NCBI GenBank assembly: GCA_945292135.1
Contig: CALYRA010000039.1
Span: 1-7,547, forward strand
Direction of reading: 5' to 3'
Source: an uncultured Dysgonomonas sp.
GTDB lineage: Bacteria > Bacteroidota > Bacteroidia > Bacteroidales > Dysgonomonadaceae
Length of the DNA stretch: 7,547 nucleotides
In this document: piece by piece, positions 1-5,913 of the stretch
Layout: each line of letters starts with the position of its first letter
How positions within the stretch are numbered: position 1 is the stretch's first letter
Made by a program: the position numbers and the translations under genes
Notes under the pieces: model-generated
Told to the model about the DNA's origin: nothing
The model's input: the letters and a program-made list of their open reading frames with translations, nothing else
Databases searched by the model: none

Positions 1-1566
1 ATCTCTGTATTGGGTGTAATTTCCGGGAAAATCTTTTATATCGGCGTTTCCTCTGAAGGCTAACAAATGGTCTACAACTTTGTCCATAAAGTAGCGGTCG
101 TGCGATACTATGATAACGCAGCCTTTGAATTGTTGCAGGTATTCTTCCAACACGTTCAGCGTCACAATGTCAAGGTCATTGGTGGGTTCGTCCAACACCA
201 GAAAATTGGGATTCTGAATCAATACTGTACACAGGTATAGGCGGCGTTTTTCTCCTCCCGATAGTTTATAAACGTAATTGTGTTGTTTTTCGGGCGGAAA
301 AAGGAAGTGTTGTAAAAATTGCGACGCGGTTAATTTGTTGCCGTTTCCAAGGTCGATAACTTCGGCTATATTTTGTATCACGTCGATTACTTTCATCTGC
401 TCGTCAAATTGTAACCCGTCCTGACTGTAATATCCGAATCTGACGGTTTGTCCGATGTCAAAAACGCCTTTGTCCGGCGTGGCTTCGCCTATTAATAGTT
501 TGATAAAGGTTGATTTGCCTGTTCCGTTATTTCCTACTATTCCTAATTTCTCGTAACGGGAAAAGGTATAGTTGAAGTCTTCCAATATTTTTATATTCCC
601 GAACGATTTGTATATATGCTTGGCTTCAAATATCTTATTTCCGATATATGATCCTTTCATTTCCAATTTTACATTGCCCTGACCGAATGTTTGTTTGGCT
701 TTTTTCTCTAATTCGTAAAAAGCGTCTATTCTTGATTTCGCCTTTGTCGCCCGGGCTTGGGGTTGGCGTCGCATCCAGTCCAATTCTTTTCTTAACAGGT
801 TATTGGCTCTGTCTATTTCGGAGTTTTGAGCGCTGATTCTTTCTTCTCTTTTTTCGAGATAATAGGTGTAATTGCCTTTGTATTGGAAGATTTGTTTTTG
901 GTCGATTTCTATAATTTCGGAACATACTCTGTCGAGGAAGTATCGGTCATGGGTTACCATCAACAGACTGAGGCGGGATCGTTGCAAATAGCCTTCAAGC
1001 CATTCTACCATATCCAAATCGAGATGGTTGGTCGGCTCATCCAATATGATAAGTTCGGGTTCGGTAATCAGGACATTGGCTAAGGCGATTCGTTTTAATT
1101 GTCCGCCGGAGAGTTCGGATATTTTTTGTTCGAGATTCGTGATTTTTAATTGGGCGAGTATTTGTTTTGCCCTATATTCGTAATCCCAAGCTTGAAGCAT
1201 ATCCATTCGTTGCAGGACATCGTCTAAATTGCTTTGATCCGCCTGATTTATAATTCGTTCGTATTCTGCGATTAAATCCGTTATTTCGTTGCCTGCGTAG
1301 AAGCAGGCTTGTATTACGGTCAGATCGGCGGGATATTGTGGGTCTTGTTCGAGATATGCGACCTTCAAATCGCGGCGAAAGGTTATATTGCCGTTATCAT
1401 AGGATTCTTTGCCTGCCAGTATATTAAGTAAAGTCGTTTTACCTGAACCATTTTGTGCTATTAATCCGATTCGCTGTCCTTCTTCGATACCGAAAGATAT
1501 ATTTTTGAATAGGGTTAGTTCGCCAAAACTTTTTGTAAGATTTTCTACTTGTAGATATGATGCCAT
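1..1566 (-). CDS. uup: ABC-F family ATPase, Uup-like (3' end outside the window)
   Basis: This is the N-terminal 522 codons of a soluble twin-ATPase protein; the frame is open to the window edge. ABC-F proteins have no membrane domain. They bind ribosomes or nucleic acid and use ATP to resolve stalled or damaged states; Uup is linked to ribosome function and branched-DNA tolerance. Seen here: first Walker A around A37-T44 (AQNGSGKT), signature LSGGQ at 152-156, and Walker B with catalytic Glu in LDEPTNHLD (D176, E177). A basic linker reads LLRKELDWMRRQPQARATKA. The second domain has GNNGTGKS at 345-352, LSGGE at 435-439, LDEPTND with D459/E460, and an H-loop SHDRYF. The usual Uup is about 620-640 residues, so a C-terminal part (normally a coiled coil) is missing only because the window stops. 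The start ATG at 1566-1564 gives MASYLQVENL, the standard opening, and sits about 22 nt after a TACCTTTG promoter box. It is transcribed away from the ncRNA candidate. EttA-type membership is less likely given the linker wording. Confidence 0.96.
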   Translation of the reverse strand, partial: MASYLQVENLTKSFGELTLFKNISFGIEEGQRIGLIAQNGSGKTTLLNILAGKESYDNGNITFRRDLKVAYLEQDPQYPADLTVIQACFYAGNEITDLIAEYERIINQADQSNLDDVLQRMDMLQAWDYEYRAKQILAQLKITNLEQKISELSGGQLKRIALANVLITEPELIILDEPTNHLDLDMVEWLEGYLQRSRLSLLMVTHDRYFLDRVCSEIIEIDQKQIFQYKGNYTYYLEKREERISAQNSEIDRANNLLRKELDWMRRQPQARATKAKSRIDAFYELEKKAKQTFGQGNVKLEMKGSYIGNKIFEAKHIYKSFGNIKILEDFNYTFSRYEKLGIVGNNGTGKSTFIKLLIGEATPDKGVFDIGQTVRFGYYSQDGLQFDEQMKVIDVIQNIAEVIDLGNGNKLTASQFLQHFLFPPEKQHNYVYKLSGGEKRRLYLCTVLIQNPNFLVLDEPTNDLDIVTLNVLEEYLQQFKGCVIIVSHDRYFMDKVVDHLLAFRGNADIKDFPGNYTQYRD

Positions 1567-1587
1567 GCTTTTTTTCTTTAGAAAGAG

Positions 1588-1595
1588 CAAAGGTA
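1588..1595 (-). promoter_or_regulatory. Bacteroidetes -7 box of the uup-like gene
   Basis: On the minus strand this reads TACCTTTG, an exact fit to the Bacteroidetes TAnnTTTG -7 consensus. It would give a leader of about 15 nt before the ATG at 1566. No clear TTG -33 box is seen at the usual distance. The same octamer lies ahead of lrgA (3521-3528). Confidence 0.65.
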
Positions 1596-1739
1596 ACAAA
1601 GCGGTTGGTCTTATACTAATTTTTGCGATATCACTTTTTATATTCGCCGAAATGCTTTTTTTTTGATTTGCAAACCGACGGTTAATCAGATAGTTAAATT
1701 TTTTTTGTAATTTTTTTTTAAATATTTGTTTTCATTTCA

Positions 1740-1757
1740 AAAATTAATATTAATTTT
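1740..1757. repeat. Perfect 18-bp AT palindrome
   Basis: AAAATTAATATTAATTTT is identical to its reverse complement. It lies 27 bp upstream of the TTG box of the candidate ncRNA promoter, a position where an operator would be reasonable. Its composition is pure A/T in an AT-rich region, so chance is a real alternative. Confidence 0.45.
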
Positions 1758-1784
1758 AACGCCTTGAAGGGTCAAATGAATCAA

Positions 1785-1812
1785 TTGTTAATGCAAAAAA
1801 ATGATATATTTG
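1785..1812 (+). promoter_or_regulatory. Strong Bacteroidetes-type promoter (TTG-17-TAnnTTTG)
   Basis: TTG at 1785-1787 and TATATTTG at 1805-1812 are separated by 17 nt. This matches the -33/-7 arrangement of the Bacteroidetes housekeeping sigma factor and is the best two-part promoter in the window. Transcription would start near 1818-1820 and run into a region with hairpins but no coding gene. Confidence 0.65.
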
Positions 1813-1818
1813 TGCCTG

Positions 1819-2256
1819 TTATAAAGTGTTTGATTATTTTTCTTCTGAACATGTAGAGTAGTAAACTGCTTCATGTTTTATGAAGAGTGAGAGTAAATAT
1901 GATCTTTGAAATGAATTGAAATTGCAATTATAAGTAGATTACAGCGATTCCCCATTCAATGAATGGTCATGTAACTACTTAACCGGATCGTTGTGTTTTA
2001 AATCATTTTGAGGATTTTAGAATAAATAATAAAAATAGAGATAAAACTTTCTTTTGTTGGGTGTATTTTCAATCTCAGACAAATTTGATAATTTATCTTT
2101 AAGTATAAGATCAGGCGATTCTCAGCGTTATGCCGTTAAAATTGCAGCATATCACCGATAATTCCTGTTTTTAAGAGAAACTAAATACAATTCTTTTCAG
2201 TTCAATTTTGTATTTAGCGTTTAGGGTATGACATTTCAATGTTATACCCTAATTTT
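1819..2256 (+). ncRNA. Candidate structured small RNA, about 435 nt, family unknown
   Basis: A good promoter (1785-1812) and a strong intrinsic terminator (2221-2256) bracket this stretch. Its plus-strand ATGs open only very short frames (for example 9 and 7 codons). Hairpins seen: CTTCAT/ATGAAG with a 5-nt loop (1869-1885); TAAGTAG-a-TTACA paired with TGTAACTACTTA (1931-1943 with 1970-1981), one bulged A, enclosing CCATTC-aat-GAATGG (1952-1966); and a perfect 10-bp stem CTAAATACAA/TTGTATTTAG (2181-2190 with 2208-2217). AACATG (1848-1853) could instead pair with CATGTT (1872-1877), so an alternative fold is possible. I looked for hallmarks of RNase P RNA, tmRNA and SRP RNA and found none. The next plus-strand gene is 1.7 kb away, past an opposing operon, so this is not an ordinary leader. 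The boundaries are inferred from promoter and terminator only. Confidence 0.5.
2221..2256 (+). terminator. Intrinsic terminator of the candidate ncRNA
   Basis: The left arm at 2221-2235 (TTAGGGTATGACATT) pairs with 2238-2252 (AATGTTATACCCTAA). All 15 positions pair, one as G-U; the innermost pairs must open to form a loop. A TTTTATAT tail follows on the plus strand. On the minus strand no T-run follows, so the direction is plus. It may still slow minus-strand read-through from lrgAB. Confidence 0.75.
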
Positions 2257-2436
2257 ATATATACGCCTAAGTCCGATTTACAACCCTGCTTTCTGACAAA
2301 ACATTCATTGTATAGGGCGTTAATGCGCTTATTAATAATCTTTTAATTATAATCGTCAATATTTGTCTCAATCAGTCGTGACAAATGTAATAGCGATTAA
2401 TACGGAAAGGCATTGCCCGACGAGTCTGAAAGGTGT
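2257..2436. other. Convergent intergenic stretch downstream of lrgB
   Basis: This lies between the plus-strand terminator and the lrgB stop codon. The only structure I see is a 7-bp inverted repeat, ATTTGTC (2361-2367) and GACAAAT (2380-2386) with a 12-nt loop. It could weakly terminate lrgAB transcripts but lacks a T-run. No gene was recognised. Confidence 0.5.
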
Positions 2437-3132
2437 CTACCAAGCCAGTATCCGATGAATAATTGGTATAAGCAAAGCGGTCATGACTCCCATCAAACCA
2501 ATGGCTAATCCGCTAAGCGCGCCTTCTATCATTCCCATTTCCATAGCTTTAGCCGTACCTACGCTATGAGCGGAGGCGCCCATTGCCAAACCTTTAGCCA
2601 CGCTGCTTTTGATTCCGATCAGTTTGAGGATAGGTGGTCCGATTATACTGCCCAATATTCCGCAAAATACGACGATAACGGCTGTCAGGGATACGTTACC
2701 GCCCGATTGTTCGGCGATGCTTATGGCGATGGCTGTCGTAACGGATTTGGGTTCAAGGCTATGAACCAATATTTCGTCCGCTCCTGTCAATCGCGCCAAT
2801 AATATGACGCTTGTTATCCCGACGACGCTTCCCATAAATATGGAAAGCAAAATGGAGGTAACATTCCCTTTGAGGTAATCCATTTGCTGGTAAAGGATAT
2901 ATCCTAAAGCGACAATGGATGGTCCTAACATGAAATTGACCAGTTGACTGCCTCGCTCGAACGTGTCGTAATCTATATCCGCTATTTTCAAGAATGTTAT
3001 AATAATTGCTATCGCTATTATAAGCGGATGGAATATGGGTATTCTTGTTTTCTTGAATATCCATTGTCCTAATAAATAAGTCCCGAATATAAGGATTAAT
3101 ATAAATTCTGTCGATTCAAATAACGCTTTCAT
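2437..3132 (-). CDS. lrgB: LrgB/CidB family inner-membrane protein
   Basis: This 231-residue polytopic membrane protein is full length for LrgB. With LrgA it forms a membrane system first described as modulating murein hydrolase export and cell death. Related pairs in Bacillus and Streptococcus act as pyruvate or small-carboxylate transporters, and the plant LrgA-LrgB fusion PLGG1 carries glycolate and glycerate. Family motifs seen: LGPS at 69-72, EPKSVTTAIA at 127-136, SGGN at 143-146, GSIIGPP at 161-167, GASAHSVGTAKA at 185-196 and GALSGLAIGLMG at 204-215. Hydrophobic segments run through almost the whole chain. The ATG at 3132 overlaps the lrgA stop as ATGA (3129-3132), so the two are translationally coupled. 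The first residues (MKALFESTEF) are a normal LrgB opening. The substrate in this organism cannot be read from sequence. Confidence 0.95.
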   Translation of the reverse strand: MKALFESTEFILILIFGTYLLGQWIFKKTRIPIFHPLIIAIAIIITFLKIADIDYDTFERGSQLVNFMLGPSIVALGYILYQQMDYLKGNVTSILLSIFMGSVVGITSVILLARLTGADEILVHSLEPKSVTTAIAISIAEQSGGNVSLTAVIVVFCGILGSIIGPPILKLIGIKSSVAKGLAMGASAHSVGTAKAMEMGMIEGALSGLAIGLMGVMTALLIPIIHRILAW

Positions 3133-3491
3133 CTTTTTTTATGATTTGTTCGGTGATTTTCCATATATTGTTGAATAAGCGCAACTACGATAATAACCAA
3201 CGCTGTACTTACTGAACAAACGATAAGAATTGAATACCAAAATTTGCTAAGTAATCCGAAAGACCCCATTAATCCGACGCCTGCCGGTATAAAGAAGACC
3301 GCCATGTTTTTGGTAAACGCATCGGCTACGGTGCTGACGTTGTCGGAGCGGATAAACTTGAGATGGAGACACAAAAATAATAAAAGCATTCCTATTATAC
3401 TACCGGGGACAAAACCACTTATAAGATAACTGATTAATTGTCCGACAAAATAGAATAAAAGGATAATGAAAATCCCTTTAATCATATTCAT
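3129..3491 (-). CDS. lrgA: LrgA/CidA family holin-like membrane protein
   Basis: This is a 120-residue small membrane protein, normal for LrgA/CidA. It is the partner of LrgB and is thought to act either as a holin-like modulator of murein hydrolases or as a subunit of a small-carboxylate transporter. About four membrane segments are visible (roughly 4-25, 29-45, 62-80 and 86-108). The two family signatures are present: PGSIIGMLLLFL at 29-40 and NMAVFFIPAGVGLM at 62-75. The tail is polar and basic (HRTNHKKR). The first ATG (3491) was chosen; a second ATG two codons on is equally possible. It is first in the operon and overlaps lrgB by 4 nt. A TACCTTTG -7 box lies 30 nt upstream. No LytTR or LysR-type regulator gene, often found beside this pair elsewhere, is in the window. 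Confidence 0.94.
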   Translation of the reverse strand: MNMIKGIFIILLFYFVGQLISYLISGFVPGSIIGMLLLFLCLHLKFIRSDNVSTVADAFTKNMAVFFIPAGVGLMGSFGLLSKFWYSILIVCSVSTALVIIVVALIQQYMENHRTNHKKR

Positions 3492-3520
3492 AACGCAAAA
3501 TATCTAAATTTAATTCAGCA

Positions 3521-3528
3521 CAAAGGTA
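3521..3528 (-). promoter_or_regulatory. -7 box of the lrgAB operon
   Basis: On the minus strand this reads TACCTTTG, an exact TAnnTTTG match, 29 nt before the lrgA start codon. There is no clear TTG at the -33 distance. Where it should lie there is A/T-rich sequence adjoining a 7-bp tandem repeat (3541-3561), which suggests activator dependence or spacing variability, but this is inference. Confidence 0.6.
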
Positions 3529-3540
3529 GTATATAATTGA

Positions 3541-3561
3541 TAAATAATAAATAATAAATAA
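3541..3561. repeat. Three tandem copies of TAAATAA
   Basis: The 7-bp unit TAAATAA occurs three times without interruption, just upstream of the lrgA -7 box (13 to 33 bp from it). A 7-bp unit overlapping the -33 region could change promoter strength if copy number varied by slippage. Three copies is short, and the region is AT-rich. Confidence 0.7.
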
Positions 3562-3609
3562 CGGACGATAAGTTTTAATTTTAAAAAAATATAATTGCGG
3601 TAGGAAATT

Positions 3610-3855
3610 CCTTAATTAAAGGTCGCTGATTTAAGTTACCTGTCTGTGAGACAGGTTATTGGTTTTGTCGCGTGTTTTACTTTCCGAGGTTTGATATTTA
3701 GTACAAAAATAATCGTAATTGTATTGGTCGATCAAGAAAGGTTATTTCGAAATTGCAGTCTATGATAGTTGAGGTCAGAGCTTGCCGGTTGCCTGTTTAT
3801 CACTAAATATTATTCCGACGGCGCGATTGCTTTTACTGCGTATCGGGTTTGATAA
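3610..3855 (+). pseudogene. Relic 0: decayed mini-copy of the secreted PKD-protein family
   Basis: This is a remnant co-linear with the two ends of the gene at 3970. The 3' part is clear. From 3709 the frame reads IIVIVLVDQERLF against ITVRSYDDKDKLL of the intact copy. After a 1-nt insertion, from 3768, it reads VEVRACRLP against IEVRPCVLP, and a stop-equivalent TAA lies at 3853-3855 followed by ATTGATTT as after the other units. The head part is weaker: TTAATT and GCTG..TTTA blocks near 3612-3635, then ETGYWF (3648-3665) against ETNYWF. About 1.27 kb of the middle is absent. An 8-bp hairpin (3638-3656) overlaps the head. No working start codon is seen. Confidence is high for the tail and moderate for the head. 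Confidence 0.7.
3638..3656. repeat. Perfect 8-bp inverted repeat, ACCTGTCT-gtg-AGACAGGT
   Basis: This is a compact stem with a 3-nt loop between lrgA (divergent) and the tandem array. A T-rich stretch (TATTGGTTTTG) follows on the plus strand, so a weak intrinsic terminator is possible, but no plus-strand gene precedes it. It overlaps the head part of relic 0 and has no counterpart in the other units. Confidence 0.5.
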
Positions 3856-3879
3856 TTGATTTAGTATTTTAATATTTTT

Positions 3880-3928
3880 AACTTTTTGTAAATTATACTA
3901 ATATATACTAAAAGTTGTATTACTTTTG
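3880..3928 (+). promoter_or_regulatory. Array cis module of unit 1: inverted repeat plus -7 box
   Basis: AACTTTTTGTA (3880-3890) pairs with TACTAAAAGTT (3906-3916) with a single T-T mismatch. It is followed 4 nt later by TACTTTTG (3921-3928), an exact TAnnTTTG box. The right arm ends 53 nt before the ATG at 3970. The leader carries TACCTATTTAAC, repeated in other units. No TTG is seen at -33; the inverted repeat occupies or adjoins that place, so it could be an operator, or a terminator for the unit before. Confidence 0.6.
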
Positions 3929-3969
3929 CCCCCAAGATTTGAAAGATACCTATTTAACATAAATGACTC

Positions 3970-5478
3970 ATGAAAAGAACTATATCGATCTTATTGCTAA
4001 TTTTATTTTCCGCTGTTTATTGTTTCGGGCAAAAAGAAACTAACTATTGGTTCTTTGGCCATAATGCGGGACTTAATTTTTCGAAGTTACAAAGTATCAG
4101 GGACGATTCCGATTCTTGGACAAATGATATGCCTGTCGCTCTATCGGGTCCTATAAAGTCCAGTTATGGTTGCTTTTCGCTGGCGGATGCGAATGGTGAT
4201 TTATTGATGTCTTCGGATGGAGCGAAGGTGTATAACAAAAATAATAAACGAATGCCAAATGGGTCAGGTTTGAAAGGGAGTAGCTTAGCTACGCAATCCG
4301 GTATTATCATTCCAATGCCGGGAAACGATTTCAAATATTATTTAGTAACGGTTGGGTCAAAAGCGAAAAATCCACAGGATGGGATTAACTATTCTATCGT
4401 TGATATGACTGCCGATGGAGGTTTAGGCGATGTGATAGAAAAAAATAAACCTCTATACAATGTGTCTACAGATGAAAATATCGCTTCAGTCCGAAAACCT
4501 GATACTGATGATTATTGGCTGATACATGGAGAGTATAATAATTCTACCCAAAAACTGACTGTTTATGTGTGGGAGTTGACGTCATCGGGATTTTCGGCAA
4601 TACCAAAAAAGTATTCGATTCATGTCAATATTCTTACGTCTGTTCAATTTGGATATTTAAAGTTCTCTTCGGATGCGACTCGTTTTGTATCTCCTTTAGG
4701 CTCTAATAATTTCGTCCTTTCGGGAGTCTTTAATCCTAATACGGGAGAAGTAAATGATATACGATGCCGACAAGCGTGGTCTCCTTCTTCATCATCAAAT
4801 GCTTATAGCGTGGAATTTTCTTTTTCGGGCGAACAAATATTCTTAACGGATTCGAATAATAAAAAAGGTTATCATATCACATGGGATAATCTTCGTAATA
4901 CGCCCCTCAATGTGACAGATATTAATTTTCCGTTGACAAATATTCAAATCGCCTCAGATGGAAGGATATATGGGATCGAAAAGGATACTAGAAATTTATA
5001 TGTTATTATGGAGCCGGAAAAAGGGGCTTTATCTGATATTCGTAAATTTTCAAATTTTCTGACAAAGAGGGTTGGTTTCGGACTTCCAACTTTTGCTTCC
5101 ACATGGTTTGCCCCAAATTCTAATGAAGATAATGTTTTTTGCGCGACCTTTTGTATGAATATGGAACATGAATTTACTTTTGAAATAAAAAAAGACGCAA
5201 ACGCTGACAATTTATCTTATACTATCTGGAATTTTGGAGACGATAAGGAAAACTGTATTATTAAAGATTACGACTTTACGCCGGATAATAAACAGGCTCA
5301 TAAATATACCTATACTTGCCCGGGAAAATATACGATAACCGTACGATCTTATGATGATAAAGATAAACTTCTGGAAACGCAAACTATGGGTATCGAGGTT
5401 AGACCTTGCGTATTGCCTCTTAATCCTAATATTCATTTGAATGGAGTGAATAGCATTTCTGTGTATAGAGCCGAATAA
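3970..5478 (+). CDS. Secreted beta-propeller-like protein with C-terminal PKD domain (array unit 1)
   Basis: This 502-residue exported protein has unknown function. The signal peptide is MKRTISILLLILFSAVYCFG followed by Q21, a common Bacteroidetes signal peptidase I site; Y before C18 makes a lipoprotein site unlikely. Residues about 25-380 resemble the repeated body of Bacteroidetes proteins annotated as PKD or gliding-motility-associated: NYWFFGHNAGLNF (25-37), SSDGAKVYN (81-89), MPNGSGL (95-101), ATQSGIIIPMPG (107-118), INYSIVDMTADGGLGD (139-154), and strands ending in ASDGRIYGI (328-336). A PKD-type domain follows at about 398-478, with WNFGDD (420-425) and PGKYTITV (451-458). The chain ends in a short tail, CVLPLNPNIHLNG, with no recognisable type IX secretion C-terminal domain, unlike many flavobacterial relatives. 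The same tail survives in the relics, so this ending is ancestral to the array. Next to the downstream paralogue it has four extra codons, giving FCATFC at 390-395. Confidence 0.88.
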   Translation: MKRTISILLLILFSAVYCFGQKETNYWFFGHNAGLNFSKLQSIRDDSDSWTNDMPVALSGPIKSSYGCFSLADANGDLLMSSDGAKVYNKNNKRMPNGSGLKGSSLATQSGIIIPMPGNDFKYYLVTVGSKAKNPQDGINYSIVDMTADGGLGDVIEKNKPLYNVSTDENIASVRKPDTDDYWLIHGEYNNSTQKLTVYVWELTSSGFSAIPKKYSIHVNILTSVQFGYLKFSSDATRFVSPLGSNNFVLSGVFNPNTGEVNDIRCRQAWSPSSSSNAYSVEFSFSGEQIFLTDSNNKKGYHITWDNLRNTPLNVTDINFPLTNIQIASDGRIYGIEKDTRNLYVIMEPEKGALSDIRKFSNFLTKRVGFGLPTFASTWFAPNSNEDNVFCATFCMNMEHEFTFEIKKDANADNLSYTIWNFGDDKENCIIKDYDFTPDNKQAHKYTYTCPGKYTITVRSYDDKDKLLETQTMGIEVRPCVLPLNPNIHLNGVNSISVYRAE

Positions 5479-5503
5479 TTGACCTCATGCTTTAATATCC
5501 TTA

Positions 5504-5554
5504 ACTCTTAGTATTTCGCCGTAAATACTAAGAGTCACGTTGCGTTTATATTTG
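5504..5554 (+). promoter_or_regulatory. Array cis module ahead of relic A: perfect 13-bp inverted repeat plus -7 box
   Basis: ACTCTTAGTATTT (5504-5516) pairs perfectly with AAATACTAAGAGT (5523-5535) around a 6-nt loop, CGCCGT. It begins 25 nt after the stop of unit 1 and ends 54 nt before the relic A ATG. TATATTTG, an exact -7 box, follows at 5547-5554, and the leader keeps TACCTTTTTAAC. There is no T-run after the stem, so a simple terminator is not obvious, although a terminator for unit 1 remains possible. Confidence 0.65.
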
Positions 5555-5589
5555 GAATAAAAAAATACCTTTTTAACATTAAATAACTT

Positions 5590-5799
5590 ATGAGTGGTTT
5601 TGTTTCAATTATAACGCTGATCTTAAATTCTCCCAACCCGTTACTTGAGAATGTTTTATAACCGTAAGGTCATATAATGCTAAAGGCAAGTTTTTGAAAA
5701 CGCAAACAATGTATCTCTAAATTAATTCCGCTAATCTTCCTTTTAGTCGTAATATTCATTAAATGAATCAATTGTCTGTCTGCGTAAAGGTTCGGACAA
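5590..5799 (+). pseudogene. Relic A: internally deleted mini-copy of the family
   Basis: It starts with ATG (5590) in the same leader context (AACTTATG) as the intact copy at 6285. The opening frame codes only 23 residues (MSGFVSIITLILNS...) and stops at 5659-5661. It resembles the signal peptide only for about the first 14 codons. From 5658, in another frame, it reads ITVRSYNAKGKFLKTQTM against ITVRSYDDKDKLLETQTM of unit 1, followed by a stop and a decayed tail that still shows NIH. The stop-equivalent codon is CAA at 5797-5799, followed by TTGAC.TCAT as after unit 1. About 1.27 kb of the middle is missing. The 23-codon frame could be translated, but nothing suggests a function. Confidence 0.8.
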
Positions 5800-5803
5800 T
5801 TGA
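5768..5803. repeat. 9-bp inverted repeat in the tail of relic A
   Basis: TCAATTGTC (5768-5776) pairs with GACAATTGA (5795-5803) around an 18-nt loop. It lies where the last codons and stop of the intact gene would be and is not seen at that place in unit 1 or relic B. It probably arose during decay. Confidence 0.45.
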
Positions 5804-5829
5804 CGTCATACTTTATGGCTTTTAACCTT

Positions 5830-5872
5830 TGTAAAATATTATAATGATATACTAAAATTTATGTTATCTTTA
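5830..5872 (+). promoter_or_regulatory. Eroded cis module ahead of relic B
   Basis: A decayed version of the array module. AACCTTTGTA-like sequence (near 5824-5833) faces TACTAAAATTT (5850-5860), so pairing is only partly kept. TATCTTTA at 5865-5872 occupies the place of the -7 box of unit 1, 5 nt after the right arm, with the last G replaced by A. The right arm still ends 53 nt before the lost start codon, and a TACTTATTTAAC leader box remains. It has decayed along with the gene. Confidence 0.5.
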
Positions 5873-5913
5873 TCCCCGAAATAATAGACGTACTTATTTA
5901 ACGTAACTAATTA

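Larger units (their letters stand above)
1567..1784. other. AT-rich intergenic stretch between two divergent promoters
   Basis: This is the gap between the uup start and the candidate ncRNA promoter. It holds the uup -7 box, several T and A runs (for example around 1700-1730) and an 18-bp palindrome at 1740-1757. I see no ORF with a plausible start and no RNA gene in it. Confidence 0.6.

Noticed and set aside
648..1083. Plus-strand open frames of 62 and 85 codons
   Set aside because: They run antisense inside the ABC-F gene, whose minus-strand frame shows all expected ATPase motifs; they are shadows.
1409..1666. Plus-strand 85-codon open frame across the uup start
   Set aside because: Most of it is antisense to the ABC-F N-terminus including its Walker A, and the remainder is AT-rich promoter DNA with no family resemblance.
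1819..2256. RNase P RNA, tmRNA or SRP RNA
   Set aside because: None of the conserved cores (such as GAGGAAAGTCC for RNase P, or the tRNA-like ends of tmRNA) are present.
3541..3561. CRISPR-like or larger satellite repeat
   Set aside because: There are only three copies of a 7-bp unit with no spacers and no cas genes.
3970..3990. Lipoprotein signal at C18 of the secreted proteins
   Set aside because: The residues before the cysteine are A-V-Y, which does not fit a lipobox (small residue at -1), while FG-Q fits a signal peptidase I site.
5504..5535. Simple intrinsic terminator for unit 1 as the only role of the 13-bp inverted repeat
   Set aside because: There is no T-run after the stem, and the repeat keeps a fixed spacing to the next start and sits by a -7 box; a terminator role was kept only as an alternative.
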